Notes: a model not told the origin generated them from the letters alone. Positions 15,905 through 25,995 are shown, numbered from the stretch's first letter. The stretch: 59,913 nt of DNA from CBFIHN01 sp965662575 (GCA_965662575.1 CBFIHN010000003.1:1-59913), one strand, 5' to 3'. Made by a program: numbers and translations.

Positions 15905-18688
15905 TTATTGACTCTCTTTGATTGCCTGTTGCGTTGCCACAATAACCTCAAGCAAATTGTTGTAAGCTTCAGTGACCTTCTGTGTTAGCAACCGTTCAGT
16001 CGTCAATAGCATCTCCAATTGCTGACTGGCCTGACGCAGTGCCGGCGTGCCGCAATAACAACAAGCCCCATGAAGACGATGCGCAATATCGTGGACTTGG
16101 TCCAATGCCCGATTTTGCCAAGCCTGCTGTAAACCTGCGAGATCTTGGTCAAGCTCCTTATTTAACAATACCAGCATCTCATTAGCCGCGTCATTATTGC
16201 CACCAGCAAGATTTTTTCCTTGCTCTAAATCAATAATTTTTAACTCATCCAAAGCCGCGGTTGTGACGGGTAAATGATGTAAATCAGACGCGACTTGCCC
16301 CAAATCATTCCGACACCAAGTTCGTAACAATTGGCGCAACTGCGTTTGGCTAATTGGTTTTTTTTGATAGTCATTAAAGCCTGAATCAATCAGTCGCTGC
16401 TGCTGACCGTGAAGCACATCAGCTGTCAACGCGATAATGGGTGTTGTCTGCTGATTAGCCAAACCTCGAATCATTTGCATCGCAGCAGTGCCATCCATCT
16501 TCGGCATCTGCAAATCCATTAAAATCAAGTCAAAGTGCTGTTGTTTCGCAAACGCAACGGCCTGTTCACCATCACTGGCTGTTGTTACCACAACGCCAAA
16601 TTTCTCCAGCAAAAGTTTAACCAACTTGAGATTTGCTGGATGATCATCAACCACCAAAACTTTTGCATTAACTGCCTCGTGATGCTCATCATGAGCAAGG
16701 TTTTGCTGTTGATGGGGATATTCAACCCCCAAAGCGAGACAAACAATCGCAAATAACCTACGCTCAGAAAATGGCTTGCTCAACCAAAACTGCAAGCCCT
16801 GTTGGGCAACATATTCTGCCAGAGTCAACTCATCACAGCAGTCCATAATAATGGTATTATGCGGCAGAAGGGGAAGTAAGCGCCGCTCAAAGTCGGCTAG
16901 CAATTCGGGTTGTTGTGGTTTAGTCAGCATCACTAAATCAAATGCCTGATCGATTTTATCTGCTACCGCCTCCCAGCAATTCACTGCGGTGACATTGATT
17001 CCCTGCGCCTCTAAACTTTGCATCAAATTCAACCGTGCCGGCGCAAAAGCATCACAAATCAACACGGTTTTATGTTGTAATTCCATCATTTGCAATGGCG
17101 CACCACCCAAAGATGTTGCAACCGGGAGATAAAAGAAAAATTCAGATCCTTTGCCTGCCTCACCCTTTGCATCAATCGTGCCGCCCATCAATTCAACCAA
17201 ATTTTTACAAACGACCAACCCCAGGCCCGTACCGCCAAAACGTCGTGTGGTTGAACTATCACCCTGGCTGAATGCCTGAAACAAATGTGACCTGGTATCA
17301 TCGCTGATACCAATGCCGGTATCTTGAATTGAAAACTTTAACTGCACGCGATCAGACTGTTCTTGCTCTAATTGAACACGCAGCGTCACGCTACCCACTG
17401 GGGTGAACTTAATCGCATTCGCCACGAGGTTAGTTAAAATCTGGGTTAAACGCAGTGGATCAATCTCAATAAAACCCGGGACATCTGCATAAACTAACAG
17501 TGCCAATTCGATGTTTTTTTGTTGTGCACTGGGTGCAAGCAATGCGATAACATCTTCCAACGTCTGCTTCAGATTGGTACTCACCGGGTGAATATCCAGC
17601 TTACCGGCTTCAATTTTTGAAAAGTCGAGGATGTCATTAATAATCGTCATCAAATTCTGGCCTGAACGCCGAATAGTGGTGAGATAATCTAACTGCGTTG
17701 GATCAGTTTTTGTACTAAGCAATAAGTCTGTAAAACCCAAGATAGCATTCATCGGCGTGCGAATTTCATGACTCATATTGGCCAAGAACTCAGACTTGGC
17801 CTGATTAGCAATGGTTGATTGCTCGCGTGCTTCTTCTAACTGTTGGTTTTGTCGCTCAATCGTTTGCACTGTTTGCCGTAATTTTGCTGTCGCCTGATCA
17901 ATACTCCGTTGCATCTGCTCTTGATTATTTTCCAGTGCGGTTGCCATTTGGTTAACGCCAGACTTCAGTGTTGCTAACTCTGCCGTCATGGCACCATTGA
18001 CCCGGGCAGAAAAATCTCCCTGAGCAATACGATCAGCAACATGGCTGGTTTCCAGTATTGGCTGCACTAAGCGACGACCTAATCGAATGGCAAATAATGT
18101 GCTAATCACCAAACTTAAAATAACCAATAACCAAGTGAAAAACATTTCCTTATATTCTGCCAAAACGGTTTTGCTCGTACTCAGACTAATCACTGCCCAA
18201 CCCAGCGTCTGACGACAACTCGGCAAATGTGACTGACCCAATGCCTCCAGCACACTACCTTCTGGTGTGCCTTTCAGTTGAGTCATGCCGATATGGCGGA
18301 TAAACAAAACTCGGTTATGCCGATTGAGCTTGAGGGTATCGCTAGTGTCACTCAGCTGTTGCCTCAATTGGCTATGGCTTAATGGCAAAGGTTCCCCCAT
18401 TTGTGCGATAACTTGTTGATCACCATTGAGAATGACAATACTGCGCAAGTTATCCTCTTTGGAAAATATCATCTCGGTTATTTGTTTAATGAGTTGTGCA
18501 TTGTTCACAATCAATGCGCCACGAATACTCGGCGCAATAAAACGACTAATACTATCGCCCTCCGTGGCAAGGTGCTTTTGAATATAGCTTGATAGGTTAT
18601 TAACCGAGTAAACACCCAATAAAATGGCGATCAATAATGCGGGGAGTAAACTGAGCAATAGCACGCGTGCGCGCAAATTGAGTTTCAT
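15905..18688 (-). CDS. barA: Hybrid sensor histidine kinase BarA/LetS/GacS
   Basis: A tripartite membrane kinase which, in relatives, phosphorylates the response regulator UvrY/LetA/GacA and so drives small RNAs that sequester CsrA. It is 927 aa. Two membrane helices (about 8-29 and 180-203) flank a periplasmic sensor. A HAMP domain follows, then HisKA with SHEIRTPMNAILGF (His near 306), HATPase (410-525), a degenerate receiver (535-640), a complete receiver with VVDDH and LMDLQMPKMDG (650-770), and an HPt domain with AHRLHGACCYCG (830-920). The cognate regulator is not in this window. Its start overlaps the dedA stop by 4 bp. Confidence 0.93.
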   Translation of the reverse strand: MKLNLRARVLLLSLLPALLIAILLGVYSVNNLSSYIQKHLATEGDSISRFIAPSIRGALIVNNAQLIKQITEMIFSKEDNLRSIVILNGDQQVIAQMGEPLPLSHSQLRQQLSDTSDTLKLNRHNRVLFIRHIGMTQLKGTPEGSVLEALGQSHLPSCRQTLGWAVISLSTSKTVLAEYKEMFFTWLLVILSLVISTLFAIRLGRRLVQPILETSHVADRIAQGDFSARVNGAMTAELATLKSGVNQMATALENNQEQMQRSIDQATAKLRQTVQTIERQNQQLEEAREQSTIANQAKSEFLANMSHEIRTPMNAILGFTDLLLSTKTDPTQLDYLTTIRRSGQNLMTIINDILDFSKIEAGKLDIHPVSTNLKQTLEDVIALLAPSAQQKNIELALLVYADVPGFIEIDPLRLTQILTNLVANAIKFTPVGSVTLRVQLEQEQSDRVQLKFSIQDTGIGISDDTRSHLFQAFSQGDSSTTRRFGGTGLGLVVCKNLVELMGGTIDAKGEAGKGSEFFFYLPVATSLGGAPLQMMELQHKTVLICDAFAPARLNLMQSLEAQGINVTAVNCWEAVADKIDQAFDLVMLTKPQQPELLADFERRLLPLLPHNTIIMDCCDELTLAEYVAQQGLQFWLSKPFSERRLFAIVCLALGVEYPHQQQNLAHDEHHEAVNAKVLVVDDHPANLKLVKLLLEKFGVVVTTASDGEQAVAFAKQQHFDLILMDLQMPKMDGTAAMQMIRGLANQQTTPIIALTADVLHGQQQRLIDSGFNDYQKKPISQTQLRQLLRTWCRNDLGQVASDLHHLPVTTAALDELKIIDLEQGKNLAGGNNDAANEMLVLLNKELDQDLAGLQQAWQNRALDQVHDIAHRLHGACCYCGTPALRQASQQLEMLLTTERLLTQKVTEAYNNLLEVIVATQQAIKESQ

Positions 18689-19326
18689 GTTTTTCCCCGC
18701 CTATAAGCTAAAATAAATTCGATTAATGGCGGTAAGATCGAGATAAAAATAATGGCCAGGATGACAATAGGGAAAAAACGTTGCACCCACGGCAAATTAC
18801 CGAACCAGTAGCTGAGATAAACCAACGAGCACACCCAAATCAACGCAGCAGCAATACTAAAAAAAACAAAACGTTTATAAGTCATATTGCCAACACCTGC
18901 AACAAAGGGTGCAAAGGTACGGATAATGGGTACAAAACGTGCAATGATTAAGGTTTTGCCACCGTAACGCTCATAAAACTGATGCGTACGCTCGAGATAT
19001 TCGCGCCGCAACCAACGGGTTTGATTATGAAAAACTTTCGGTCCAACCCAACGGCCAATCCAATAGTTACAATTATCACCACAAATGGCCGCAGCGATTA
19101 ATGTTATCACCAAGGTATGTACGTTAAGATGACTACTAGCAAACACAGCACCTGCAGCGAATAATAATGAATCTCCGGGTAAAAACGGTGTGATCACTAA
19201 ACCCGTTTCACAAAAGACAATCATAAACAAAAAAGCGTAAACCCAATTGCCATATTCGTTTACCCATTGCCCAAGATGGACATTCAGATGCAAGATAAAA
19301 TCAATCAAAGTCAGTAAGTGCTGCAT
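18685..19326 (-). CDS. DedA family membrane protein
   Basis: A 213-residue inner-membrane protein of the DedA/SNARE-associated family. Members are linked to recycling of lipid carriers such as undecaprenyl phosphate, to membrane potential and to division. Family signatures are FLPGDSLLFAAG (about 49-60), GDNCNYWIGRWVG (about 84-96) and the arginine motif ARFVPIIRTFAPFVAG (about 129-144). It resembles the YqjA/YghB group. It overlaps barA by 4 bp, so the pair is co-transcribed. Confidence 0.9.
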   Translation of the reverse strand: MQHLLTLIDFILHLNVHLGQWVNEYGNWVYAFLFMIVFCETGLVITPFLPGDSLLFAAGAVFASSHLNVHTLVITLIAAAICGDNCNYWIGRWVGPKVFHNQTRWLRREYLERTHQFYERYGGKTLIIARFVPIIRTFAPFVAGVGNMTYKRFVFFSIAAALIWVCSLVYLSYWFGNLPWVQRFFPIVILAIIFISILPPLIEFILAYRRGKT

Positions 19327-19541
19327 AACGTTAGGTTAAATTGCGATACCATTATTCTATAGCAGCTGGTATTGGTTTAACACCACTCAGACCTACGGCA
19401 TTGGCAAAAGCCCCCTACAATTTGATTAATCCGTTGGAGACGCTTTGGATACCATCAGCATTAGCAGCGACCCGAAACAGGCAAAAAAGACGACTTTGCG
19501 CAAGACCCATCGGTAAATTCCAATTTATATCCCCTTGCTTA

Positions 19542-19570
19542 TTGCTTGTAGGTGTTGAAATTCGTATACT
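19542..19570 (+). promoter_or_regulatory. Promoter of the atp operon
   Basis: TTGCTT (19542-19547) and TATACT (19565-19570) are spaced by exactly 17 bp. The predicted start point is near 19577, about 22 nt before the atpI GTG. It is the best sigma-70 match in the 270-bp gap between divergent dedA and atpI. Confidence 0.55.
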
Positions 19571-19598
19571 TTAGGTATCAAATGTATCATCCCATTCT

Positions 19599-19952
19599 GT
19601 GCTAAAAAAACTTCTACAAGTGCAATTGACTATTGGGTCGCTGCTGGCGCTGTTACTACTTTCTATTGCCACTGCTCATGCAGCTTGGTCTTCAGCCATT
19701 GGCGTGATGCTGGCCATGCTACTAAATAGTTATGTTTTTTTACGCTCATTTTCCCCATCTTCGGGTTCAGCACTCGCTTTTATCAAACGATTTTACCGCG
19801 CACATTTTGTTAAATTAGGATTATTAGGCGTCATTGTTGTACTGATGGCACTAAAACTCAGCTTAGTTTGGTGGGCCGTGATTATTGGTTTATTAGCAGC
19901 TCAGCTCGCTAATTTGTTTTTGTTATTGCCGAGGTATGCGCTATGGCAATAA
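19599..19952 (+). CDS. atpI: ATP synthase protein I
   Basis: A small hydrophobic accessory protein (117 aa, four membrane helices) encoded at the head of the atp operon; in other bacteria it helps assemble the c-ring. Sequence conservation in the family is low, and the call rests on topology, the AWWSA-like helix start and position before atpB. The start is GTG; no ATG is available in frame nearby. It overlaps atpB by 10 bp. Confidence 0.85.
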   Translation: MLKKLLQVQLTIGSLLALLLLSIATAHAAWSSAIGVMLAMLLNSYVFLRSFSPSSGSALAFIKRFYRAHFVKLGLLGVIVVLMALKLSLVWWAVIIGLLAAQLANLFLLLPRYALWQ

Positions 19953-20749
19953 GTGACAACCCTACTCAGGCGTATATTGCCCATCATTTACAGCATTGGA
20001 CATTTGATCTAAAAACCGGACATTTTGATAGCGCTGGTGGCTTTTGGAATTTACACGTGGATACGCTGTTATTTTCCATTGTCCTAGGCGCTGGATTCTT
20101 ATTGCTTTTTTGGCTCGTTGCACGCAAGGCGACGTCCGGACTCCCCGCCGGTTGGCAAAATTTTGTTGAAATAATGGTCTCGATGATTGATCGGCAAGTA
20201 AAAGATACTTACCACAGTGAGAGTCGCTTGATCGCCCCTTTAGCACTGACTATTTTCATCTGGGTGTTTTTGATGAATACCATGGATATCATACCCGTCG
20301 ATTTATTCCCACAAATCGCCACACTATTTGGTATTGAGAAATTTCGTATTGTCGCAACTGCCGATGTTAATGCAACAGGTGCGATGGCATTAGCCGTGTT
20401 TATTTTGCTGTTTATTTATGGCTTTCGTGCTAAAGGCATCAAGGGCATGGCCAAAGAGTTTACCTTGCATCCGTTTAACCACTGGGTATTTATACCCGTG
20501 AACTTTGCATTAAAAATTGTTGAAGAATGTGCCAAACCCATTTCTTTATCTTTACGACTATTTGGCAACCTCTATGCCGGTGAATTAATTTTCATTTTAA
20601 TTGCGGCATTATTGCCGTGGTGGGCACAATGGCCCGTCGGTTTGGCTTGGTCAATTTTCCATATTTTGATTATTGTCTTACAAGCCTTTATCTTTATGAT
20701 GCTAACCATTGTTTATTTAAGTTTAGCATCCCAACCTCATGATCATTAG
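19943..20749 (+). CDS. atpB: F0F1 ATP synthase subunit a
   Basis: The membrane stator subunit forming the two proton half-channels beside the c-ring. It is 268 aa with 5-6 helices. The essential arginine lies in SLRLFGNLYAGE (about residues 206-217), and the downstream helix carries the conserved Gln/His channel residues. The N-terminal motif HLQHWTFDL is typical of gammaproteobacterial AtpB. It starts inside atpI, and a 12-bp gap precedes atpE. Confidence 0.97.
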   Translation: MAISDNPTQAYIAHHLQHWTFDLKTGHFDSAGGFWNLHVDTLLFSIVLGAGFLLLFWLVARKATSGLPAGWQNFVEIMVSMIDRQVKDTYHSESRLIAPLALTIFIWVFLMNTMDIIPVDLFPQIATLFGIEKFRIVATADVNATGAMALAVFILLFIYGFRAKGIKGMAKEFTLHPFNHWVFIPVNFALKIVEECAKPISLSLRLFGNLYAGELIFILIAALLPWWAQWPVGLAWSIFHILIIVLQAFIFMMLTIVYLSLASQPHDH

Positions 20750-20761
20750 GAGAAACGAACC

Positions 20762-21085
20762 ATGACATTAGCTGCTGTTTTAGCTCACTTAAACGGAATG
20801 ACCGCGATTGCTGCGGCTATTTTAATTGGCCTAGGCGCATTAGGCACCGCCATTGGCTTTGGTATTTTAGGCGGCCGATTCTTAGAAGGTTCTGCTCGCC
20901 AACCTGAGATGATTCCAACCTTACAAATCAAAATGTTTATTGTTGCTGGTCTGCTGGATGCTGTGGCAATGATTGGGGTAGCGATTGCACTATTATTTAT
21001 CTTCGCAAACCCATTTGCAGCAAGCGTAAAAGCAGCGGCAGCAAAAGCTCCAACCGCACAAGTTTCGACTCAGCACGGTCAGTAA
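20762..21085 (+). CDS. atpE: F0F1 ATP synthase subunit c, long C-terminus
   Basis: The proteolipid forming the rotor ring. Two helices flank the polar loop GSARQPE (about residues 43-49). The proton-carrying acid is the Asp in GLLDAVAMIG, about residue 66. At 107 residues it is longer than E. coli AtpE (79): about 22 Ala/Lys/Gln-rich residues follow the usual end (FANPF). The RBS is AGGAG, 9 nt upstream. It is a proton-type rather than sodium-type c subunit, judging by the absence of the sodium ligand set. Confidence 0.95.
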   Translation: MTLAAVLAHLNGMTAIAAAILIGLGALGTAIGFGILGGRFLEGSARQPEMIPTLQIKMFIVAGLLDAVAMIGVAIALLFIFANPFAASVKAAAAKAPTAQVSTQHGQ

Positions 21086-21107
21086 GATTTAAGGCGAGCG
21101 CGATTTT

Positions 21108-21584
21108 ATGAATATCAATATCACTCTAATCGGCCAGTTAATCACCTTTATTTTATTTGTGATTTTCACCATGAAACTGGTATGGCCGCCGATTATGCGT
21201 GCTTTGAAAGAACGCCAGCAAAAGATTGCCGAAGGTCTTGCTGCGGCTAAACAGGGCGAACGTGAGCTGGAAATTGCTGAGCGTAAAGCTAAAGCCATTA
21301 TTACCGAAGCGCGCGAACAAGCATCTGTCATTATTAAACAAGCCAATCATCGTGCACATCAAATTGATGAGCAAGCGCAACTGGATGCCCGTAATCTCGC
21401 CGAACATATGCGCCGTCATGCGGAAGAAGAAATCGCACAGAAAATGAATTCTGCACAAGAACAACTACAGCAACATGTCATTGAACTGACCTTACAAGCT
21501 ACAGGTAAATTATTACGCCGTGAAGTGAATCAGGCCTACAACGACGAACTAGCCAAAGAATTGGCAGGAGAGTTTCGCGCATGA
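21108..21584 (+). CDS. atpF: F0F1 ATP synthase subunit b
   Basis: A peripheral stalk subunit linking F0 to F1. One N-terminal membrane helix (about 5-25) is followed by a long charged helix with the right-handed coiled-coil pattern (AERKAKAIITEAREQA and similar). At 158 residues it is close to E. coli (156). It overlaps atpH by 4 bp. Confidence 0.96.
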   Translation: MNINITLIGQLITFILFVIFTMKLVWPPIMRALKERQQKIAEGLAAAKQGERELEIAERKAKAIITEAREQASVIIKQANHRAHQIDEQAQLDARNLAEHMRRHAEEEIAQKMNSAQEQLQQHVIELTLQATGKLLRREVNQAYNDELAKELAGEFRA

Positions 21585-22102
21585 GCAAAACAATTGCTCG
21601 AGCTTATGTCAAAGCATTGCTTGAACTGGGTGATTCAAAACAGTGGTTAGATGCTTTAAAGTCATTGGTAGAGCTAGTGAGCACACCTGAATTACAGGCT
21701 GCATTGAATGCGCCGGTAGTAGACCAGAAGCAACTGGCTGCATGCCTCAAAACTTTTTGTATTGACCAGCATGTTGATGGTTTGATTGATATTTTGGCAC
21801 AACATCGGCGTTTGGCATTGATCAATAGCATTTATCAACTATTTATCGAAGAACTGCAAAAACAGCATGGCGTACAAAAAGCAGAAATGACCACAGCGAT
21901 GCCGTTAACCGAGGCATTGCAAAAATCAATTAGTGCTAGCTTGGCAACCGATCAAGGCCGTCTGGAAGTCAGCTACCAAGTGAACCCAGACTTGCTAGCC
22001 GGTGGTGTGCTGCGTATTGGTGATCAAGTCATTGATGGCTCACTACAAACGCAATTAAAACAACTTCGCACGCAATTACGTAATCAGCAGATTGTTGTAT
22101 AA
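21581..22102 (+). CDS. atpH: F0F1 ATP synthase subunit delta
   Basis: The peripheral stalk subunit that caps F1 and binds the b dimer. It is 173 aa, close to E. coli's 177. The N-terminal helical domain begins TIARAYVKALLEL. The C-terminal signature is PDLLAGGVLRIGDQVIDGS (about 143-161). It overlaps atpF at the start, and 13 bp separate it from the true atpA start. Confidence 0.95.
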   Translation: MSKTIARAYVKALLELGDSKQWLDALKSLVELVSTPELQAALNAPVVDQKQLAACLKTFCIDQHVDGLIDILAQHRRLALINSIYQLFIEELQKQHGVQKAEMTTAMPLTEALQKSISASLATDQGRLEVSYQVNPDLLAGGVLRIGDQVIDGSLQTQLKQLRTQLRNQQIVV

Positions 22103-22115
22103 AAAGGAACAACCG

Positions 22116-23657
22116 ATGACATTAAATCCCAGTGAAATCACCGATATTCTGAAAAAGAAAATTAGTAACTTCGACTTTTCTGCCGAAGTACGCACCGAGG
22201 GCACAGTCATCAGCGCTCGAGACGGGATTATTCGCGTTTATGGTTTAACCAAGGTTGCTTATGGCGAAGTCATTGCCTTTTCTGAAGACTGTTATGGCAT
22301 TGCCTTAAATCTGGAACAAGACACTGTGTCAGTCGTGGTGCTCGGTGATGCTGAAGGCATTAGCGAAGGACAAAAAGTACAATGCACCGGTCGTATCATC
22401 GACGTACCAGTCGGTGAGGCCCTTTTAGGGCGTGTAGTTGATGCGTTGGGCAACCCAATTGATGGCAAAGGCCCTGTTGAAACAAAAGAACGTGCCCCAG
22501 TAGAAAAGGTTGCACCGGGAGTCATCACACGTAAAAGTGTTGACCAACCACTACAAACCGGCCTGAAAGCTATCGACGCAATGGTGCCCATCGGTCGTGG
22601 CCAGCGGGAATTGATTATTGGTGATCGTCAAACCGGCAAAACCGCGGTTGCTGTTGATGCAATCATTAACCAACGGGACACCGGAGTGAAATGCATTTAT
22701 GTCGCCATTGGCCAAAAAGCCTCCTCCGTTGCGGGTGTGGTACGCAAACTTGAAGAACATGACGCACTTAAGCACACCATCGTGGTGGTTGCCAGCGCCA
22801 GTGAGGCAGCAGCACTGCAATATTTAGCCCCGTATAGTGGTTGCACCATGGGTGAGTATTTCCGTGATCGTGGTGATGATGCGCTGATTGTTTACGATGA
22901 CCTAACCAAACAAGCCTGGGCCTATCGTCAAATTTCCCTATTACTTCGCCGCCCACCAGGGCGCGAAGCGTATCCTGGTGATGTTTTCTATTTGCATTCT
23001 CGCTTGCTTGAACGTGCAGCACGTGTTAATGAAGATTATGTTGAAGAAATGACCAAAGGTGCTGTGCGTGGTCGTACCGGCTCATTGACCGCCCTACCAA
23101 TTATTGAAACCCAGGCAGGAGATATTTCTGCATTTATTCCAACTAACGTCATTTCAATTACCGATGGTCAAATTTTCTTAGAGACCGGGTTATTTAACGC
23201 CGGAGTTCGACCCGCCATTAATGCTGGGGCATCCGTCTCCCGTGTCGGTGGCGCAGCACAGACTAAAATTATTAAAAAATTAGGTGGTGGCGTGCGCTTA
23301 AGCTTGGCACAATATCGTGAACTAGAAGCCTTTGCACAGTTTGCCTCTGACTTAGATGAAGCAACTCGCAAACAATTAGAACGTGGTCAGCGCGTCACTG
23401 AACTAACCAAGCAAAAACAATACGCCCCCTTATCGGTATCTGAAATGGCAGTGTCCTTGTATGCTGCAGAAAAAGGCTTCTTAGATGACTTACAATTAAC
23501 CGATGTGGTGCCATTTGAAAAAGCACTACATGCCTACATGAATGATCAGCAAGCAAATTTGATGAAGCAAATTGATAACAAACCTGAATTAACTGCCGAC
23601 GTTGATGAAGCCTTACGCCATGCACTGCAAGATTTTGTCAAGACACAAACTTGGTAA
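22116..23657 (+). CDS. atpA: F0F1 ATP synthase subunit alpha
   Basis: The non-catalytic nucleotide-binding subunit of F1. The ATG at 22116 is chosen because AAGGA lies 7 nt upstream and it gives 513 residues, exactly the E. coli length; the frame is open from a TTG at 22092. The P-loop is GDRQTGKT (about 169-176), and the arginine-finger region is in the SVSRVGG block (about 370). It is six bp from atpG. Confidence 0.97.
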   Translation: MTLNPSEITDILKKKISNFDFSAEVRTEGTVISARDGIIRVYGLTKVAYGEVIAFSEDCYGIALNLEQDTVSVVVLGDAEGISEGQKVQCTGRIIDVPVGEALLGRVVDALGNPIDGKGPVETKERAPVEKVAPGVITRKSVDQPLQTGLKAIDAMVPIGRGQRELIIGDRQTGKTAVAVDAIINQRDTGVKCIYVAIGQKASSVAGVVRKLEEHDALKHTIVVVASASEAAALQYLAPYSGCTMGEYFRDRGDDALIVYDDLTKQAWAYRQISLLLRRPPGREAYPGDVFYLHSRLLERAARVNEDYVEEMTKGAVRGRTGSLTALPIIETQAGDISAFIPTNVISITDGQIFLETGLFNAGVRPAINAGASVSRVGGAAQTKIIKKLGGGVRLSLAQYRELEAFAQFASDLDEATRKQLERGQRVTELTKQKQYAPLSVSEMAVSLYAAEKGFLDDLQLTDVVPFEKALHAYMNDQQANLMKQIDNKPELTADVDEALRHALQDFVKTQTW

Positions 23658-23663
23658 CGATTG

Positions 23664-24530
23664 ATGGCAACTTCAAAGGAAATTCGTGGCCGCATTGGCA
23701 GCGTACAATCAACAAAGAAAATTACTCGCGCGATGGAGATGATTGCTGCCAGTAAGATGCGTCGTGCGCGCAACCGGATGGAAGCGAGCAAACCTTATGC
23801 CATGCGCGCTTTAGATATTATTCATCACTTATCTCGCGCACACCCTGAATACCACCATGCTTATTTAAATGATCGCCCGATTAAACGGGTTGGGTTCATT
23901 GTTGTGAGTACCGATCGGGGTTTATGTGGAGGTTTAAATACCAACCTATTTAAAACCGCCATTAAAGCGATGAAAAACTTTGCAGAAAATGATATTGAAG
24001 TCGATGTTGCTGTAATTGGTCATCGAGGCGAAATGTTCTTTCAACGTATTGGCTCTCATGTGGTTGCAGCGCGCAATCACATCGGCGATACACCAACAAC
24101 GAAAGACTTAATTGGCGCAGTGAAAGTCATGCTTGATGCCTATGATGACAGCAAGATTGATCGTTTATTTTTGTGTGCTAACGAATTTGTCAGCACGATT
24201 AAACAGAACCCGTTTTGTCGTCAATTATTACCGGTAGTCCCCGTAGAAGGCGAACGTCAACGTTGGGACTATATTTATGAACCCGGCGCTAAAGCTTTAC
24301 TAGATACCTTATTGGTTCGCTATATCGAATCACAAGTATATCAAGGTGTCGTTGAAAATATTGCCTGTGAACAAGCTGCGCGAATGCTAGCAATGAAAAA
24401 CGCCACAGATAATGCCATGCAAGTGATTGATGATTTAAAATTGCAATATAACAAAGCAAGACAAGCGGCGATCACAAAAGAATTGGCGGAAATTGTTTCA
24501 GGCGCGGAAGCTATTGATTCATCACGTTAA
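23664..24530 (+). CDS. atpG: F0F1 ATP synthase subunit gamma
   Basis: The central rotor shaft. It is 288 aa from the ATG at 23664 (a TTG sits just before it). The N-terminal coiled-coil strand begins IRGRIGSVQSTKKIT, the Rossmann-like middle contains STDRGLCGGLN (about 77-87), and the C-terminal strand ends LTKELAEIVSGAEAI-like. Length matches E. coli (287). A 46-bp gap separates it from atpD. Confidence 0.97.
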   Translation: MATSKEIRGRIGSVQSTKKITRAMEMIAASKMRRARNRMEASKPYAMRALDIIHHLSRAHPEYHHAYLNDRPIKRVGFIVVSTDRGLCGGLNTNLFKTAIKAMKNFAENDIEVDVAVIGHRGEMFFQRIGSHVVAARNHIGDTPTTKDLIGAVKVMLDAYDDSKIDRLFLCANEFVSTIKQNPFCRQLLPVVPVEGERQRWDYIYEPGAKALLDTLLVRYIESQVYQGVVENIACEQAARMLAMKNATDNAMQVIDDLKLQYNKARQAAITKELAEIVSGAEAIDSSR

Positions 24531-24576
24531 GGCACCAAAAAACAATCAACATAACAGCTTGAATAAGAGAAGAAAA

Positions 24577-25995
24577 ATGGCAGATACAGTAGATCAAACA
24601 CCAGCAGAAAAAAAAGCAACAATAATGGGCACGATTACCCAAGTTATTGGGGCAGTCATCGATGTTGAATTTCCACGGGATCATGTACCTAAAATATATG
24701 ATGCTTTACTTGTCGATGAAATCGATTTAACCCTGGAAGTGCAACAGCAAATGGGTGATGGTGTTGTACGCACCATTGCGATGGGTACAGTCGGCGGTTT
24801 ATGCCGTGGTTTAAAAGTGACCGCAACGGGTGACCCGATTAAAGTCCCTGTTGGGCCAAAAACTCTCGGTCGAATTGTCGATGTATTGGGTAAGCCAGTT
24901 GATGGCAAAAGTGATATTGAAAGTGCTAACAAAATGCCAATTCATCGTAAAGCGCCAAGCTTTCAAGATCAAGCGCTAAGTCAAGAGGTGTTAGAAACGG
25001 GGATTAAAGTTATCGATCTTATTTGTCCGTTTGCCAAGGGTGGTAAAGTCGGTTTATTTGGTGGTGCTGGTGTTGGTAAAACTGTGACCATGATGGAGTT
25101 GATTAACAATATTGCCACCGAGCACCAAGGCTATTCGGTATTTGCCGGTGTTGGTGAGCGGACTCGTGAAGGGAATGATTTTTACCACGAAATGAAAGAA
25201 TCTAACGTCCTTGATAAAGTATCCCTAGTTTATGGCCAGATGAATGAGCCACCAGGCTGTCGTTTGCGTGTTGCTCTCACTGGCTTAACCATGGCCGAAG
25301 GCTTCCGTGACGAAGGGCGTGACGTTTTATTCTTTATCGATAATATTTATCGCTATACATTGGCTGGCACGGAAGTATCCGCGCTGCTGGGTCGTATGCC
25401 TTCGGCAGTCGGTTACCAACCAACCCTGGCTGAAGAAATGGGCGTATTGCAAGAACGTATCACGTCAACACGCACCGGCTCCATTACCTCGGTACAAGCT
25501 GTTTATGTCCCAGCAGATGATTTAACTGACCCATCACCCGCAACAACTTTCTCGCACTTAGATGCAACCATTGTTCTCTCGCGTCAAATTGCCGAACTTG
25601 GTATTTATCCTGCAGTTGACCCATTGGATTCAACCAGTCGCCAATTAGATCCTCTCGTGGTTGGTCAAGAACATTATGATATTGCCCGTGCTGTACAAAA
25701 AACTTTGCAGCGTTATAAAGAATTGAAAGATATTATTGCAATTTTAGGCATGGATGAATTATCTGATGACGATAAATTAACCGTTGCACGTGCGCGCAAG
25801 ATTGAACGCTTTTTATCACAACCTTTCTTTGTTGCCGAGGTCTTTACCGGTGCCCCAGGTAAATTTGTCCCCTTAAAAGAAACACTGCGTGATTTTAAAG
25901 GGATTGTTGAAGGTGAATATGATCATTTGCCAGAGCAAGCGTTTTATATGGTCGGTTCGATTGAAGAAGCCATTGCAAAGTCGGACACATTATAA
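24577..25995 (+). CDS. atpD: F0F1 ATP synthase subunit beta
   Basis: The catalytic subunit of F1. It is 472 aa from the ATG at 24577, which is preceded by a purine-rich AAGAGAAG. This adds about 16 residues before the usual GTITQVIGAVIDVEF start; the ATG at 24625 would give the E. coli-like form. The P-loop is GGAGVGKT (about 163-170), followed by GERTREGND and the Walker B region VLFFIDNIYRYTLAG. It is separated from atpC by 170 bp holding a palindromic repeat, instead of the usual short gap. Confidence 0.97.
   Translation: MADTVDQTPAEKKATIMGTITQVIGAVIDVEFPRDHVPKIYDALLVDEIDLTLEVQQQMGDGVVRTIAMGTVGGLCRGLKVTATGDPIKVPVGPKTLGRIVDVLGKPVDGKSDIESANKMPIHRKAPSFQDQALSQEVLETGIKVIDLICPFAKGGKVGLFGGAGVGKTVTMMELINNIATEHQGYSVFAGVGERTREGNDFYHEMKESNVLDKVSLVYGQMNEPPGCRLRVALTGLTMAEGFRDEGRDVLFFIDNIYRYTLAGTEVSALLGRMPSAVGYQPTLAEEMGVLQERITSTRTGSITSVQAVYVPADDLTDPSPATTFSHLDATIVLSRQIAELGIYPAVDPLDSTSRQLDPLVVGQEHYDIARAVQKTLQRYKELKDIIAILGMDELSDDDKLTVARARKIERFLSQPFFVAEVFTGAPGKFVPLKETLRDFKGIVEGEYDHLPEQAFYMVGSIEEAIAKSDTL

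Noticed and set aside
19341..19574. 77-codon frame before atpI
   Set aside because: It overlaps the predicted atp promoter, has no RBS and its composition is not protein-like.
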